Below are positions 16,661 through 24,989 of a stretch of DNA of 64,000 bases, in pieces (within the stretch, counting starts at the first letter, position 1; each line of letters begins with the position of its first letter). The stretch comes from Chloroflexota bacterium (GTDB lineage: Bacteria; Chloroflexota; Anaerolineae; Aggregatilineales; Phototrophicaceae), in the NCBI GenBank assembly GCA_028875245.1, contig JAPPEU010000019.1, forward strand, positions 1-64,000, written 5' to 3'. Position numbers and translations under genes: made by a program. The notes beneath the pieces were generated by a model. It was not told the origin of the DNA and searched no databases. It worked only from the letters and a program-made list of their open reading frames with translations.

Positions 16661-17596
16661 ATGACCGCGATAAATATGCGACCGGGGCCGGCGATATCGG
16701 CAAGGACGCGCGAAGCCCTGAATGGCTACGCCTTCGTGTCGCCCTGGGTGCTTGGTTTCTTCATCTTTGTCATCGGTCCCATGATCGGATTGGTCTGGCT
16801 GAGCTTCCATCGCTGGGACCTGATCGGCGATCCGCGCCCGGTGGGCTGGCGCAATTACGAGCGGCTGTTCTCGGACCGGCTCTTCCTCAAGTCCATGGAA
16901 GTCACCATCGTTTATGGCTTGGGTCGGGTGCCGCTGGGCATCATCGTGGCGCTGGGCACGGCCCTGCTGCTCAACAACCGCCGCATCCAGTTCATCGGCA
17001 TCTGGCGGACGATTTATTACATGCCGGTTGTGCTGCCGCCGGTGGCGGTCTCGCTGGTCTGGATGTGGATTTACAACCCGCGCTACGGCATCCTGAATTC
17101 AACGATTCAACAGGTCCTGGGGGTGCCTGGTCCCCGCTGGCTGGATGACCCGGCCCTGGTCTTGCCATCGCTGATGATCATGGCGGTCTGGGTGGCGGCC
17201 GGGCGCAACATGATCATTTATCTTTCCGGCCTGCAAGGCATTTCCAACGAACTCTACGAAGCCTCCGCCATTGACGGCGCCGGTTATTGGCGTCAGTTCT
17301 TCCGCATCACCCTGCCCTTGCTGACGCCGGTTATCTTCTTCAACCTCATCACCGGCATGATCGACACCTTCAAGCTCTTCACGCAGGCCTATGTCATGAC
17401 CGAAGGCGGGCCGCGCAATCAGTCGCTTTTCTTCACCTATTACCTTTTCCAGAAGGGTTTCGCGCAGTACCAGATGGGTTACGCCTCGGCCATGGCCCTG
17501 GTGGTCTTCATCATCATCATGGCGCTGACCTTGCTGGTTTTCCGCTGGTCAAAAGCCTGGGTCTTCTACGAAGGTGAGCTGACGGGAGGCGCTTAA
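16661..17596 (+). CDS. Carbohydrate ABC transporter permease (MalF/UgpA type)
   Basis: Inner-membrane importer subunit, 311 aa, six TM helices, with the EAA loop ELYEASAIDGAGYWRQFFRITLP near residue 200. It starts 6 bases after the GH88 stop and is followed by the second permease after 4 bases. In this operon it probably imports uronide oligosaccharides for the lyase and GH88. Confidence 0.93.
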   Translation: MTAINMRPGPAISARTREALNGYAFVSPWVLGFFIFVIGPMIGLVWLSFHRWDLIGDPRPVGWRNYERLFSDRLFLKSMEVTIVYGLGRVPLGIIVALGTALLLNNRRIQFIGIWRTIYYMPVVLPPVAVSLVWMWIYNPRYGILNSTIQQVLGVPGPRWLDDPALVLPSLMIMAVWVAAGRNMIIYLSGLQGISNELYEASAIDGAGYWRQFFRITLPLLTPVIFFNLITGMIDTFKLFTQAYVMTEGGPRNQSLFFTYYLFQKGFAQYQMGYASAMALVVFIIIMALTLLVFRWSKAWVFYEGELTGGA

Positions 17597-17600
17597 AGCA

Positions 17601-18491
17601 ATGGCGATTAATGTTGCAGTAGCCGCGCCCAAGCGCAAGAATCAAACTATCGACAAGTTTCTGCCCCATCTCAGCGTCGCGGCGATCTACGCGCTCCTGC
17701 TGCTGGGCGCCGTCATGGTCTTCTTTCCCTTCGCCTGGACGATCTCGACCTCTTTGAAGACCGAGCAGCAAACATTGGCCTATCCGCCAACATGGGTGCC
17801 AGACCCCGTGCAGTGGGAGAATTATCCCAATGCGCTGACTGCGCGCCCATTCGGCCGCTACTATGTGAACACCACCATCGTTACGGTGTTGAGCGTGATC
17901 GGCCAGGTGGCCAGCTCGGCGGTGGTCGCGTACGGCTTCGCGCGCTTTCGCTTTCCCGGGCGCGGTCTCATGTTCTTGATCGTGCTCAGCACGCTGATGA
18001 TTCCCTTCCACATGCTAATCATCCCGCGTTTCATCCTGTTCAAATATCTGGGCTGGCTCGATACATTTCTGCCGCTGATCGTGCCGAATTTCTTCGGCGG
18101 CGCATTCTCCATTTTCCTGCTGCGTCAGTATTTTATGACGATCCCGCTGGATCTGGACGAAGCGGCCAAGATGGACGGCGCCTCGGCGCTTCAAATCTTC
18201 CTGCGCATCACGCTGCCCTTGGCCCGTCCAGCTTTGGGCGCGGTCGCCGTCTTCGAATTTGTGTCCACCTGGAATGATTTCCTCGGTCCGCTCATCTATC
18301 TAAGCTCGGACCGCAATTACACGGTGTCCATCGGGCTGGCCGCCTTCCGCAATGATTATTTCACCGCCTGGCATCTCTTTATGGCCGCCTCCGCCGTGGC
18401 AATGTTGGCGCCGCTGGTCGTCTTCTTCCTGGCGCAAAAATACTTCATCAGCGGCGTCGCGCTGACGGGTTCCGGCGGTTCCAAGGGTTAA
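17601..18491 (+). CDS. Carbohydrate ABC transporter permease (MalG type)
   Basis: Second membrane subunit, 296 aa, six TM helices. The EAA loop reads DLDEAAKMDGASALQIFLRITLPLARP. The C-terminus ends FFLAQKYFISGVALTGSGG, slightly longer than the usual GAVKG end. GGGAGG lies 12 bases before the start, within the end of the preceding gene. No long periplasmic insertion, unlike the paralogue at 3051. Confidence 0.93.
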   Translation: MAINVAVAAPKRKNQTIDKFLPHLSVAAIYALLLLGAVMVFFPFAWTISTSLKTEQQTLAYPPTWVPDPVQWENYPNALTARPFGRYYVNTTIVTVLSVIGQVASSAVVAYGFARFRFPGRGLMFLIVLSTLMIPFHMLIIPRFILFKYLGWLDTFLPLIVPNFFGGAFSIFLLRQYFMTIPLDLDEAAKMDGASALQIFLRITLPLARPALGAVAVFEFVSTWNDFLGPLIYLSSDRNYTVSIGLAAFRNDYFTAWHLFMAASAVAMLAPLVVFFLAQKYFISGVALTGSGGSKG

Positions 18492-18588
18492 GGGCTCACG
18501 ACGCGAAAGGGGGTGGCGCGCGGCCAACATTTGCAAGACCTGACTGACGGAAGCGAATCAATGATAGTTCAGAAGGAGTAGACAACTC

Positions 18589-19884
18589 ATGAATGGACGC
18601 AAAGCCCTATGCAGCCTCATGCTGGTGATGTTCCTGTTCGCGCTTGCCTTGAGCGCGGCGGCGCAAGAAGCGACCACCATCAAGTGGTTCATGCGCTGGG
18701 ATCAGAATCGTGTTGACAATGTCGCCATGCCCGTCGCGGAAGCCTTCACCGAAGCGACCGGCATCAATATCGAATATGAAAATATCGGCAGCGGCAGCGA
18801 CTACTACACCAAGCTGCAAACCACCATCGCCGGTGGGACGCCGCCCGATGTCTTCTACCCGGCCACCCACGTCGCCAATGCCTACGCCAGCAAAGGCGCG
18901 CTGCTTTCGATCAACGAATTCGTCGATCGCGATGGCATTGACCTCTCGGTTTATGACCCCACTATTTTGGCCAACTATATGATCGATGGCGAGCTGCATT
19001 GCCTGCCGATTGATCATGCCGCGCTGGTGGTCTACTACAACAAGGAAATCTTTGACGCGACCGGCGTTGATTATCCGCAAGACGGCTGGACCTGGGACGA
19101 CTTCCTGGCCACCGCCGACGCGCTGACCCTGGATAGCGATGGCGATGGCGTCACCGATCAGTTCGGCGTCGACACCTTCCGCAATTACTGGCCGATGGTC
19201 GTATGGAGCAACACCGATCGCGGGCTCTTCGACGATATTCGCCACCCGACCGAATTCTACGGCATGGATCAGGGCGTGATCGATTCGGTGCAGTTCGTTG
19301 CCGATCTGATTCTGGAGCATAACGTCATGCCCTCTGATGAACAGCGGGCTGATATCAGCGACCTCTTCGCCGCTGGCAAGGCCGGCATGCAAGTCGTTGG
19401 TCACTGGCGCATGCAGCGTTATCTCGGTTCCGGCTTCGACTTCGATATGGCGCCGCTGCCTTTGGGTGAATCAGGCGAATCGGTCAATCGCGCTGATGGC
19501 AGCTGCTTCGCCATCTCCGCCGCCACCGAGCATCCGGAAGAAGCCTGGGAATTGGTCAAGTTCCTGGCCGGTCCCGGCTCGCTCGGCGTCAACATGCTGC
19601 TGGACCTGCAAGTGATGACCCCGGCCCTGTCGGAATTCAAGAGCGATCCGCGCTTCCTGGATCCCGAGCTGCTGCCGGGCTCCAACAAAGCGGCATTCCT
19701 GGCGGGCGCGGGCAATTACTTCTCGATGTACGATCCGATTCACCCGATGTACTCCGCTTTCGACTCTCTGTGGAAGCAGGAATTGGGCGAGGTATGGATC
19801 GGCGCGGCGACGGCCGAAGAAGCCATGCAGCGCATCGCGGACGAAGTAGCCTACATTCTCGAGAACATCCAGGACTACGAGTAA
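18589..19884 (+). CDS. Extracellular sugar-binding protein (ABC, CUT1)
   Basis: Binding protein of the uronide operon, 431 aa, with signal peptide (NGRKA, hydrophobic run, ALSAAAQ) and no lipobox Cys. The mature part has the family-1 features: IKWFMRWD at the start, TTIAGGTPPDVFY, and the hinge segment around GELHCLPIDHAALVVYYNK. A strong AAGGAG ribosome site lies ten bases upstream. It is the last gene before a clear terminator. The binding protein being encoded last, after the permeases, is the reverse of the LacI-linked locus. Confidence 0.93.
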   Translation: MNGRKALCSLMLVMFLFALALSAAAQEATTIKWFMRWDQNRVDNVAMPVAEAFTEATGINIEYENIGSGSDYYTKLQTTIAGGTPPDVFYPATHVANAYASKGALLSINEFVDRDGIDLSVYDPTILANYMIDGELHCLPIDHAALVVYYNKEIFDATGVDYPQDGWTWDDFLATADALTLDSDGDGVTDQFGVDTFRNYWPMVVWSNTDRGLFDDIRHPTEFYGMDQGVIDSVQFVADLILEHNVMPSDEQRADISDLFAAGKAGMQVVGHWRMQRYLGSGFDFDMAPLPLGESGESVNRADGSCFAISAATEHPEEAWELVKFLAGPGSLGVNMLLDLQVMTPALSEFKSDPRFLDPELLPGSNKAAFLAGAGNYFSMYDPIHPMYSAFDSLWKQELGEVWIGAATAEEAMQRIADEVAYILENIQDYE

Positions 19885-19908
19885 AGCCAGCTTGGCTGCT
19901 CCAAAAGG

Positions 19909-19944
19909 AAACCCTTCTCTCATTGCGGGGAGGGGTTTTTTCTT
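19909..19944 (+). terminator. Rho-independent terminator of the uronide operon
   Basis: Eleven-base stem (AAACCCTTCTC with GGGGAGGGGTTT, two G-T pairs) and 7-base loop followed by a T-run ending TTTTCTT. It lies 25 bases past the binding-protein stop and closes the operon. Confidence 0.85.
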
Positions 19945-20009
19945 GGCGGTCATGCGCATTGCCCGTCACACGCGCCTTGTCAATCTTGATCCCGGCGCGT
20001 CGAAGCGCA

Positions 20010-20018
20010 TGTTATAAT
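20010..20018 (+). promoter_or_regulatory. Extended -10 promoter of the Uma2 gene
   Basis: TGTTATAAT, a TGn extended -10 with perfect TATAAT, lies 36 bases before the first Uma2 start. The nearest -35-like TTGATC is about 21 bases away, so recognition would rely on the extended -10. It lies outside the duplicated segment, so the second copy lacks it. Confidence 0.6.
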
Positions 20019-20023
20019 GGGCG

Positions 20024-20626
20024 CTGCAAGAATTGAGTGAAGGCGAAGTGGCAATGGCTACCCAGGAACGCGTCTACACAGCCGACGATGTCTGGCAGCT
20101 CGAACAGCAGCCCCTGAACCCGACAGAGAAATATTATCTCATAGACGGGGAGTTGATGATCAAGATGGCGCCGACTGAATTGCATGGCGATGTGTCTGTT
20201 CGATTGAGCTCCTACCTTTTCTTGTTTGTCGACGAGCATAATCTCGGTCGAGTCACAGGCGAAGTAGGCTTCCATCCACCAGGGGACCGGGGGACGGCGC
20301 TCCTGCCTGATGTCGCATTTACGAGCAAAGCGAAGACAGCGCAGCCCGCGAGGTCCAGCTACGTCCCCTACATGCCCGATCTGGCCGTCGAGATTATCTC
20401 GCCTTCACAGACCTTGGCGCAAGTCCGGCGCAAGGCCGAGGTGTATTTGCGGCATGGCGCGGCAGTCGTCTGGCTGCTTGACCCGCTGGCGAAAACAGCC
20501 GAGGTCTGGCGGCGCGGCGCTGATGACGCGCCGGTGGTCGAGCGCATCGCCGGCGACGGCGACTTGACCGGCGGCGACATCCTGCCCGGCTTCCGGCTTC
20601 CCCTCGCGCGCATATTCAGCAATTGA
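20024..20626 (+). repeat. Tandem duplication, copy 1 (603 bp)
   Basis: This 603-base unit is repeated at 20652-21254 with only two substitutions that I can find by reading (G/A at 20040 and at 20084). The unit begins 30 bases before the start codon and ends exactly at the stop codon. Only 25 bases separate the copies. Confidence 0.92.
20054..20626 (+). CDS. Uma2-family endonuclease-like protein, copy 1
   Basis: 190-aa member of the Uma2/DUF820 family with the PD-(D/E)xK nuclease fold, common in Cyanobacteria and Chloroflexi and of unknown target. Visible motifs are DGELMIKMAP, LPDVAF, EIISPSQ and KAEVYLRHGAAVVWLLDP. The start is the ATG at 20054, which continues the family's usual N-terminus (ERVYTADDVWQL). 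An in-frame alternative start lies at 20033. An extended -10 promoter precedes it. Confidence 0.88.
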   Translation: MATQERVYTADDVWQLEQQPLNPTEKYYLIDGELMIKMAPTELHGDVSVRLSSYLFLFVDEHNLGRVTGEVGFHPPGDRGTALLPDVAFTSKAKTAQPARSSYVPYMPDLAVEIISPSQTLAQVRRKAEVYLRHGAAVVWLLDPLAKTAEVWRRGADDAPVVERIAGDGDLTGGDILPGFRLPLARIFSN

Positions 20627-20651
20627 GCGGTAGTGCGTGGAACGCTGCAGA

Positions 20652-21254
20652 CTGCAAGAATTGAGTAAAGGCGAAGTGGCAATGGCTACCCAGGAACGCG
20701 TCTACACAGCCAACGATGTCTGGCAGCTCGAACAGCAGCCCCTGAACCCGACAGAGAAATATTATCTCATAGACGGGGAGTTGATGATCAAGATGGCGCC
20801 GACTGAATTGCATGGCGATGTGTCTGTTCGATTGAGCTCCTACCTTTTCTTGTTTGTCGACGAGCATAATCTCGGTCGAGTCACAGGCGAAGTAGGCTTC
20901 CATCCACCAGGGGACCGGGGGACGGCGCTCCTGCCTGATGTCGCATTTACGAGCAAAGCGAAGACAGCGCAGCCCGCGAGGTCCAGCTACGTCCCCTACA
21001 TGCCCGATCTGGCCGTCGAGATTATCTCGCCTTCACAGACCTTGGCGCAAGTCCGGCGCAAGGCCGAGGTGTATTTGCGGCATGGCGCGGCAGTCGTCTG
21101 GCTGCTTGACCCGCTGGCGAAAACAGCCGAGGTCTGGCGGCGCGGCGCTGATGACGCGCCGGTGGTCGAGCGCATCGCCGGCGACGGCGACTTGACCGGC
21201 GGCGACATCCTGCCCGGCTTCCGGCTTCCCCTCGCGCGCATATTCAGCAATTGA
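20652..21254 (+). repeat. Tandem duplication, copy 2 (603 bp)
   Basis: Second unit of the duplication at a period of 628 bases. After the shared TTGA the flanks diverge, so the unit ends at the stop codon. The near identity points to a recent event or active gene conversion. Confidence 0.92.
20682..21254 (+). CDS. Uma2-family endonuclease-like protein, copy 2
   Basis: 190 aa, differing from copy 1 by one residue (Asp to Asn in TADDV/TANDV) and otherwise identical. It has no promoter of its own in the 55-base gap, so it is probably read through from copy 1. The nuclease-fold motifs are intact, so nothing suggests decay. Confidence 0.87.
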   Translation: MATQERVYTANDVWQLEQQPLNPTEKYYLIDGELMIKMAPTELHGDVSVRLSSYLFLFVDEHNLGRVTGEVGFHPPGDRGTALLPDVAFTSKAKTAQPARSSYVPYMPDLAVEIISPSQTLAQVRRKAEVYLRHGAAVVWLLDPLAKTAEVWRRGADDAPVVERIAGDGDLTGGDILPGFRLPLARIFSN

Positions 21255-21272
21255 CAGAGACCATTTGAAGAC

Positions 21273-22385
21273 ATGATTCAGCGCATCATCATCATTTGCT
21301 TGGGCTTGCTCGCCTGCCTGACAGCTTTGGCGCAGGCGGAAGGCATCCAATATTTCGTCAGTCCCGCCGGCGATAACGACAATAGCGGGGCCAGCCCGTC
21401 CCTGCCCTTCCGCTCGATACAACATGCGCTTCAGCTGGCGCAGCCGGGCGATACGATCCACTTGGGACCGGGGCATTATTACCAGGATGTCTATACGGTG
21501 CGCGATGGCGAGCCGGGGAAACCGATCACCATCGTCGGCGCATCAAAGGCGGTGGTGCATGGCGCCGCCAGCAATCGCATCTTTCAAGTCCATCACGATT
21601 ACATCAGCCTGGTCGGCTTCACAATCGACGGGCTGCGGCGCAATGCCGAGCCGAACCGCATGGGCGCTTTCCGCGAAAAACTTCTCTACGTCATTGGCTA
21701 TGACGCGCGCGACGGCGTCCACCACTTGCGCGTCCTCAATATGACTTTCCGCAACGCCGGCGAAGAGTGCCTGCGCATCAAGTATTTCGCCCGTCACAAC
21801 GAGATCGCCTATTCCCGCTTTCATGATTGCGGCATTTGGGATTTCGTCTTTGACGCGCATGGCGTCGTCGGCGAAGCAATTTATCTCGGCACCTCAAGCA
21901 AACAATGGGATATCAATCTGACCATCGAGCCCGATATCACCGCCCACAACTGGGTGCATCACAACGTCATCGACACCCAAGGCAATGAATGCGTCGAAGC
22001 GAAAGAAGGCAGCGAATACAACATCATCGAATACAACCTCTGCACTGGCCAGAAGGACCCCAACTCCGGCGGCATCGTCTCACGCGGGAAGGGAAATGTG
22101 ATTCGATACAACGAGATTCACGGGAGCGTCGGCGCCGGCATACGCTTGGGCGGCCATCTCGTCGACGGCGTTCAATATGGCGTGGAGAACCGGGTCTACG
22201 GCAATATCATTTACGAGAATGACGCGGGCGGCATCAAGGCGCTGGTGGCTGGCCAGGCTTTAATCTGCGGCAATCAACTGCGGGATAATGCCGCGGGCGC
22301 GATGACCGGGGACGCCGCGGACTTATACGACGGCGCTCAACCCTGCGCTTCAGCCGCCATCGACAATGATCCGGCTTCCAGATAG
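21273..22385 (+). CDS. Secreted right-handed beta-helix protein
   Basis: 370 aa with a signal peptide (IIIICLGLLACLTALAQA) and a DUF1565/Pel-like start (YFVSPAGDNDNSGASPSLPFRSIQHAL). Repeated beta-helix rungs follow (ISLVGFTIDG, NEIAYSRFHDC, NVIRYNEIHG, NRVYGNIIYEN). Such folds belong to polysaccharide lyases (PL6-like) or isomerases, but no catalytic set can be named with confidence. Its 3' end overlaps the end of the convergent IclR gene by 49 bases. A secreted carbohydrate-active role fits the neighbouring lyase operon but is inference. Confidence 0.82.
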   Translation: MIQRIIIICLGLLACLTALAQAEGIQYFVSPAGDNDNSGASPSLPFRSIQHALQLAQPGDTIHLGPGHYYQDVYTVRDGEPGKPITIVGASKAVVHGAASNRIFQVHHDYISLVGFTIDGLRRNAEPNRMGAFREKLLYVIGYDARDGVHHLRVLNMTFRNAGEECLRIKYFARHNEIAYSRFHDCGIWDFVFDAHGVVGEAIYLGTSSKQWDINLTIEPDITAHNWVHHNVIDTQGNECVEAKEGSEYNIIEYNLCTGQKDPNSGGIVSRGKGNVIRYNEIHGSVGAGIRLGGHLVDGVQYGVENRVYGNIIYENDAGGIKALVAGQALICGNQLRDNAAGAMTGDAADLYDGAQPCASAAIDNDPASR

Positions 22386-23155
22386 TAACCCAGCTTCTCG
22401 GATATATTTTGCGCGACGCCCTGAACCTTCGACCCATAGGTTGAGATCATCGCTTCATTCAAGCGCGACAAAGGGAAGGACACGCTCACCGCCGCCACCG
22501 GTATCGCCGTATGGTTGTGGATCGGCGCCGAGATGCAGAGCCCGCCGATTTCATTTTCCTCGCGTTCAATGGCGTAACCTTGATGGCGGAATTCTTCAAA
22601 CTGACGCATCAATTGCTCGATATCGGTTATGGTGTTCGGCGTCATGGATTCGAGCGAGTAAGACTGCAAGACCGCCAACGCCTGCTGGGGCGGCAGATGC
22701 GAAAGGATCGCCTTGCCCAGAGCGGTTGAATGGGGCCAGGCGCGCTTGCCGATATGATTGCGAAAACCGAGACTCTTGTCGGTCAGCAGTCGCTCAATAT
22801 AAATGATCTGATTCTCCTCCAAAATCGCCAGATTGACGCTTTCGGAAGACCAATCCCGCAAGTATTCAAGCTCGGGCATGGCAATCTTGCGGATTTCCAC
22901 TTGATCGAGCAGAACGCCGGCCCGCTCCACCAATTGCAGGCCGAGATGGTAACGGCGATTCTCCGGGTTCTGCGCCAGATAACCGTTCCGCTGCAGGGTA
23001 TAGACCAGGCCCGAGGCAGTGCTCTTGTGCAGGTTCAGCGCCTTGGCAATATCAGTGATGCCGAGTTCCGGCGTCTGCGGCCCGAACAAAGCCAGAATAT
23101 CCAGCGCGCGCTGAAGCGAAGCTATAATCCGCGGGTCTTTCTCGGTCTCAGCCAT
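22337..23155 (-). CDS. IclR-family transcriptional regulator
   Basis: 272 aa with an N-terminal winged helix (SLQRALDILALFG, then ITDIAKALNLHKSTASGLVYTL) and the C-terminal IclR effector domain (about 80-255). The latter has GKRAWPHSTALGKAILSHLP and the EREENEIGGLCISAPI segment. IclR proteins often control aromatic or uronate catabolism (KdgR is one), so control of the uronide operon at 12391 or of the adjacent beta-helix gene is possible but not shown. Convergent with the beta-helix gene, overlapping its end. Confidence 0.92.
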   Translation of the reverse strand: MAETEKDPRIIASLQRALDILALFGPQTPELGITDIAKALNLHKSTASGLVYTLQRNGYLAQNPENRRYHLGLQLVERAGVLLDQVEIRKIAMPELEYLRDWSSESVNLAILEENQIIYIERLLTDKSLGFRNHIGKRAWPHSTALGKAILSHLPPQQALAVLQSYSLESMTPNTITDIEQLMRQFEEFRHQGYAIEREENEIGGLCISAPIHNHTAIPVAAVSVSFPLSRLNEAMISTYGSKVQGVAQNISEKLGYYLEAGSLSMAAEAQG

Positions 23156-23520
23156 CCACGTTTACTCGATGCCTTTCACATTCCCTATCCTACCGCAAAC
23201 TGGCGAAAAAGTATCTGCATGGTTTCGCAATGAGCGCCTGATATGGCAGATAGATTCTCGTGCTTTTGCCACAGCCTCGCGCATGTCACGACCCGGCTCA
23301 CGCAAAATAACCTACGCGCGTAAAAGAAGGCTGTAGGGGCATTTCGCCGAAACGCCCGCGCTTGTGATTGTGCGTGCTTTCGGGCGAGGCAAGTCTCGCC
23401 CCTACAATTGCGCGTTTTGGCGGTTGTTACGATTGGGCGCGCCGGTCGTACAGACACTGACTGGCGCTACAGCCATGGCAGAGGCTGAGCGAGGCTTGCG
23501 AGATATCTGCCCGGCCGCCG
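23156..23520. other. Intergenic region with inverted repeat element
   Basis: About 365 bases upstream of the IclR gene with no supportable coding region. It contains the REPIN-like element at 23332-23406 with its left extension from 23283. The stretch 23407-23520 shows no recognisable continuation of the truncated cyclase. Confidence 0.5.
23332..23406 (-). repeat. REPIN-like element (inverted orientation)
   Basis: TGTAGGGGC to GCCCCTACA with the TTTCGCCGAAA hairpin on the left and the GAGGCAAGTCTC hairpin on the right, that is, reversed relative to most copies. The flank at 23283-23310 (GTCACGACCCGGCTCACGC) is the reverse complement of the extension seen at 10364-10428 and 48799-48861, so this is an extended copy. 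Confidence 0.8.
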
Positions 23521-23898
23521 TCAGAGCGCCAGGGAGAATCCCAATGCTTCGGTCAGGAAGCGCCTGCCGATCTCCGCGACCGTGATGGCGCCGCCGTTTT
23601 CGATATGCCGAAAATCAAGCAGCACGCCGTCGCCATAGCAGTATTCGACCGGGATGCCCTCCGGCCCGGCCCCGCCTTTGCGAAAATGCTTCAAGGCGTC
23701 GATATGCGTGCCGACATGATCGCCCAGGACCGTCATTGAGCTGGCCGCCAGCGAGGTCACGCCATGTTCCGCGGCGCCAATGCCTTCGGCGAATTGCTCC
23801 CAGTCTTCGTACATCAGCAGCGCCGGGCGTACGACGCGGGGGAAAACCACCATGTCGCCGTGAACGGGCATGCTGAGGTCTATGATTTGTCTTGCCAT
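23521..23898 (-). pseudogene. Truncated cyclase-family (kynurenine formamidase-like) gene
   Basis: 125 residues matching the N-terminal half of the metal-dependent cyclase family, which is normally 210-250 aa. The metal-binding motif is present (GDHVGTHIDALKHF). Translation stops after FLTEALGFSLAL, where the family would continue into the second half, and that half is not found downstream in any frame. Start at the ATG 23898 after GGAAG. It lies 90 bases after a GntR gene on the same strand. It is probably inactive as a dimeric enzyme. Confidence 0.75.
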
Positions 23899-23988
23899 CG
23901 CTTCTTCCACCTTTCGGTCGATCTTTGGGTCGGGCGTTGCCGGGCATTCGCGCGCCTGGACCTTGGCTGCCCCGCCGCCGGCTCTGCG

Positions 23989-24693
23989 TCAAGCCCTTGA
24001 CTCGATGTCGGCTTCGGCCTGCCTCTCCGAATAATGGGCGGTGATTCTGTCGATCAGCTCCTCAATGTGGTCTTGCAGTGTCTTGGCGATAAGGTCGGGG
24101 TCGCCCGTGTTCAAGGCGTCCAGGATTTTGTAATGTCGCCTGGCCTGATAAACCAGATTGTAGCCGGTCAATATAGTGGAGGCGTAAGTCCAGTAGGCGA
24201 ACTGCAGCATATCGTACAAGCGGATGAGCGTACTGTTGCCGGCGGCGGCGACAATGGTCTGATGAAAGGCGAAGTCAGCTTTGGCGAACTCGTGCGAATC
24301 GTCCCTTTGCGCCTGCTTCATCATGCGTTCCAGCAGCATCTCCAGGCGCGCGAACAGCTCTTCCGTCAGATTGGGCGTGGCCAGGCGCCCGGCCATCGCT
24401 TCCATCCAGGCGCGCACGGCATAAGTATCCAGCATCTCTTTCAGGGAAAGGTCGCGGACGAAGGAACCGGAAAAGGGCACCGATTCCACGAAGCCCATCA
24501 TCTCAAGATCGCGAAGGGCCTCGCGGATTGGCGATTGACTGACCCCGAACTCCTTGGCCAATTTCGCCTCGGCCAGGCGGTCGCCCGGTTTATAGCGCCC
24601 GCGCAGAATCGCGTCGATAAGATGTTCTTTGATGTCTTCGCGCAGCACATAACGCGTTGCGCTTCGTCTGCCTGCAATGTTGTCAACTGCCAT
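23989..24693 (-). CDS. GntR-family regulator (FadR/FCD subgroup)
   Basis: 234 aa with an N-terminal winged helix (LAEAKLAKEFGVSQSPIREALRDLE, about 40-65) and an all-helical FCD ligand domain (about 95-225) with metal-site-like positions (D144, H148 region KADFAFHQTIV and H215 region). A GGGAAG ribosome site precedes the ATG. It is divergent from the decayed permease and isomerase at 24872-25665 and upstream of the truncated cyclase, so its original target operon may be largely lost. Confidence 0.92.
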   Translation of the reverse strand: MAVDNIAGRRSATRYVLREDIKEHLIDAILRGRYKPGDRLAEAKLAKEFGVSQSPIREALRDLEMMGFVESVPFSGSFVRDLSLKEMLDTYAVRAWMEAMAGRLATPNLTEELFARLEMLLERMMKQAQRDDSHEFAKADFAFHQTIVAAAGNSTLIRLYDMLQFAYWTYASTILTGYNLVYQARRHYKILDALNTGDPDLIAKTLQDHIEELIDRITAHYSERQAEADIESRA

Positions 24694-24871
24694 TCATCTT
24701 CCCGTTTCGCTGCAAACTTATCGCGGTCCATAATCCCCCGCCGGCGATTGGCGCGGCCGGGGCCTTCAGCCTCCCGGCCTAGGCGCGCAGGGCGGATGAG
24801 TGGGCAGCCTGCGCCTTCGACAGGTTACTGAATAGTGTAAGAGATTTAGAGAAATTAAGAGGATACTTACC

Positions 24872-24985
24872 ATGACACCCAAGCAGATGAGAAACTCTTT
24901 GATTCTGCTCCCGATCATCATCTTCACATTCTTCGTACAAAAATATATCGCGACCGGCTTGACGGGCGGCGCGCTGAAAGGCTGA
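24872..24985 (+). pseudogene. C-terminal stub of a MalG-type permease
   Basis: A 37-codon reading frame ends FFVQKYIATGLTGGALKG, which is the conserved last helix and tail of MalG-type sugar permeases. The preceding roughly 250 residues are missing. It lies five bases before the start of a frameshifted isomerase gene, so an importer operon seems to have been deleted here. An AGAGG-like site precedes the ATG, so a short peptide might still be made. Confidence 0.75.
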
Positions 24986-24989
24986 AGCT

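Noticed and set aside
20024..21254. Uma2 duplication as a composite transposon
   Set aside because: No terminal inverted repeats, target duplications or transposase at the borders; a simple tandem duplication explains it.
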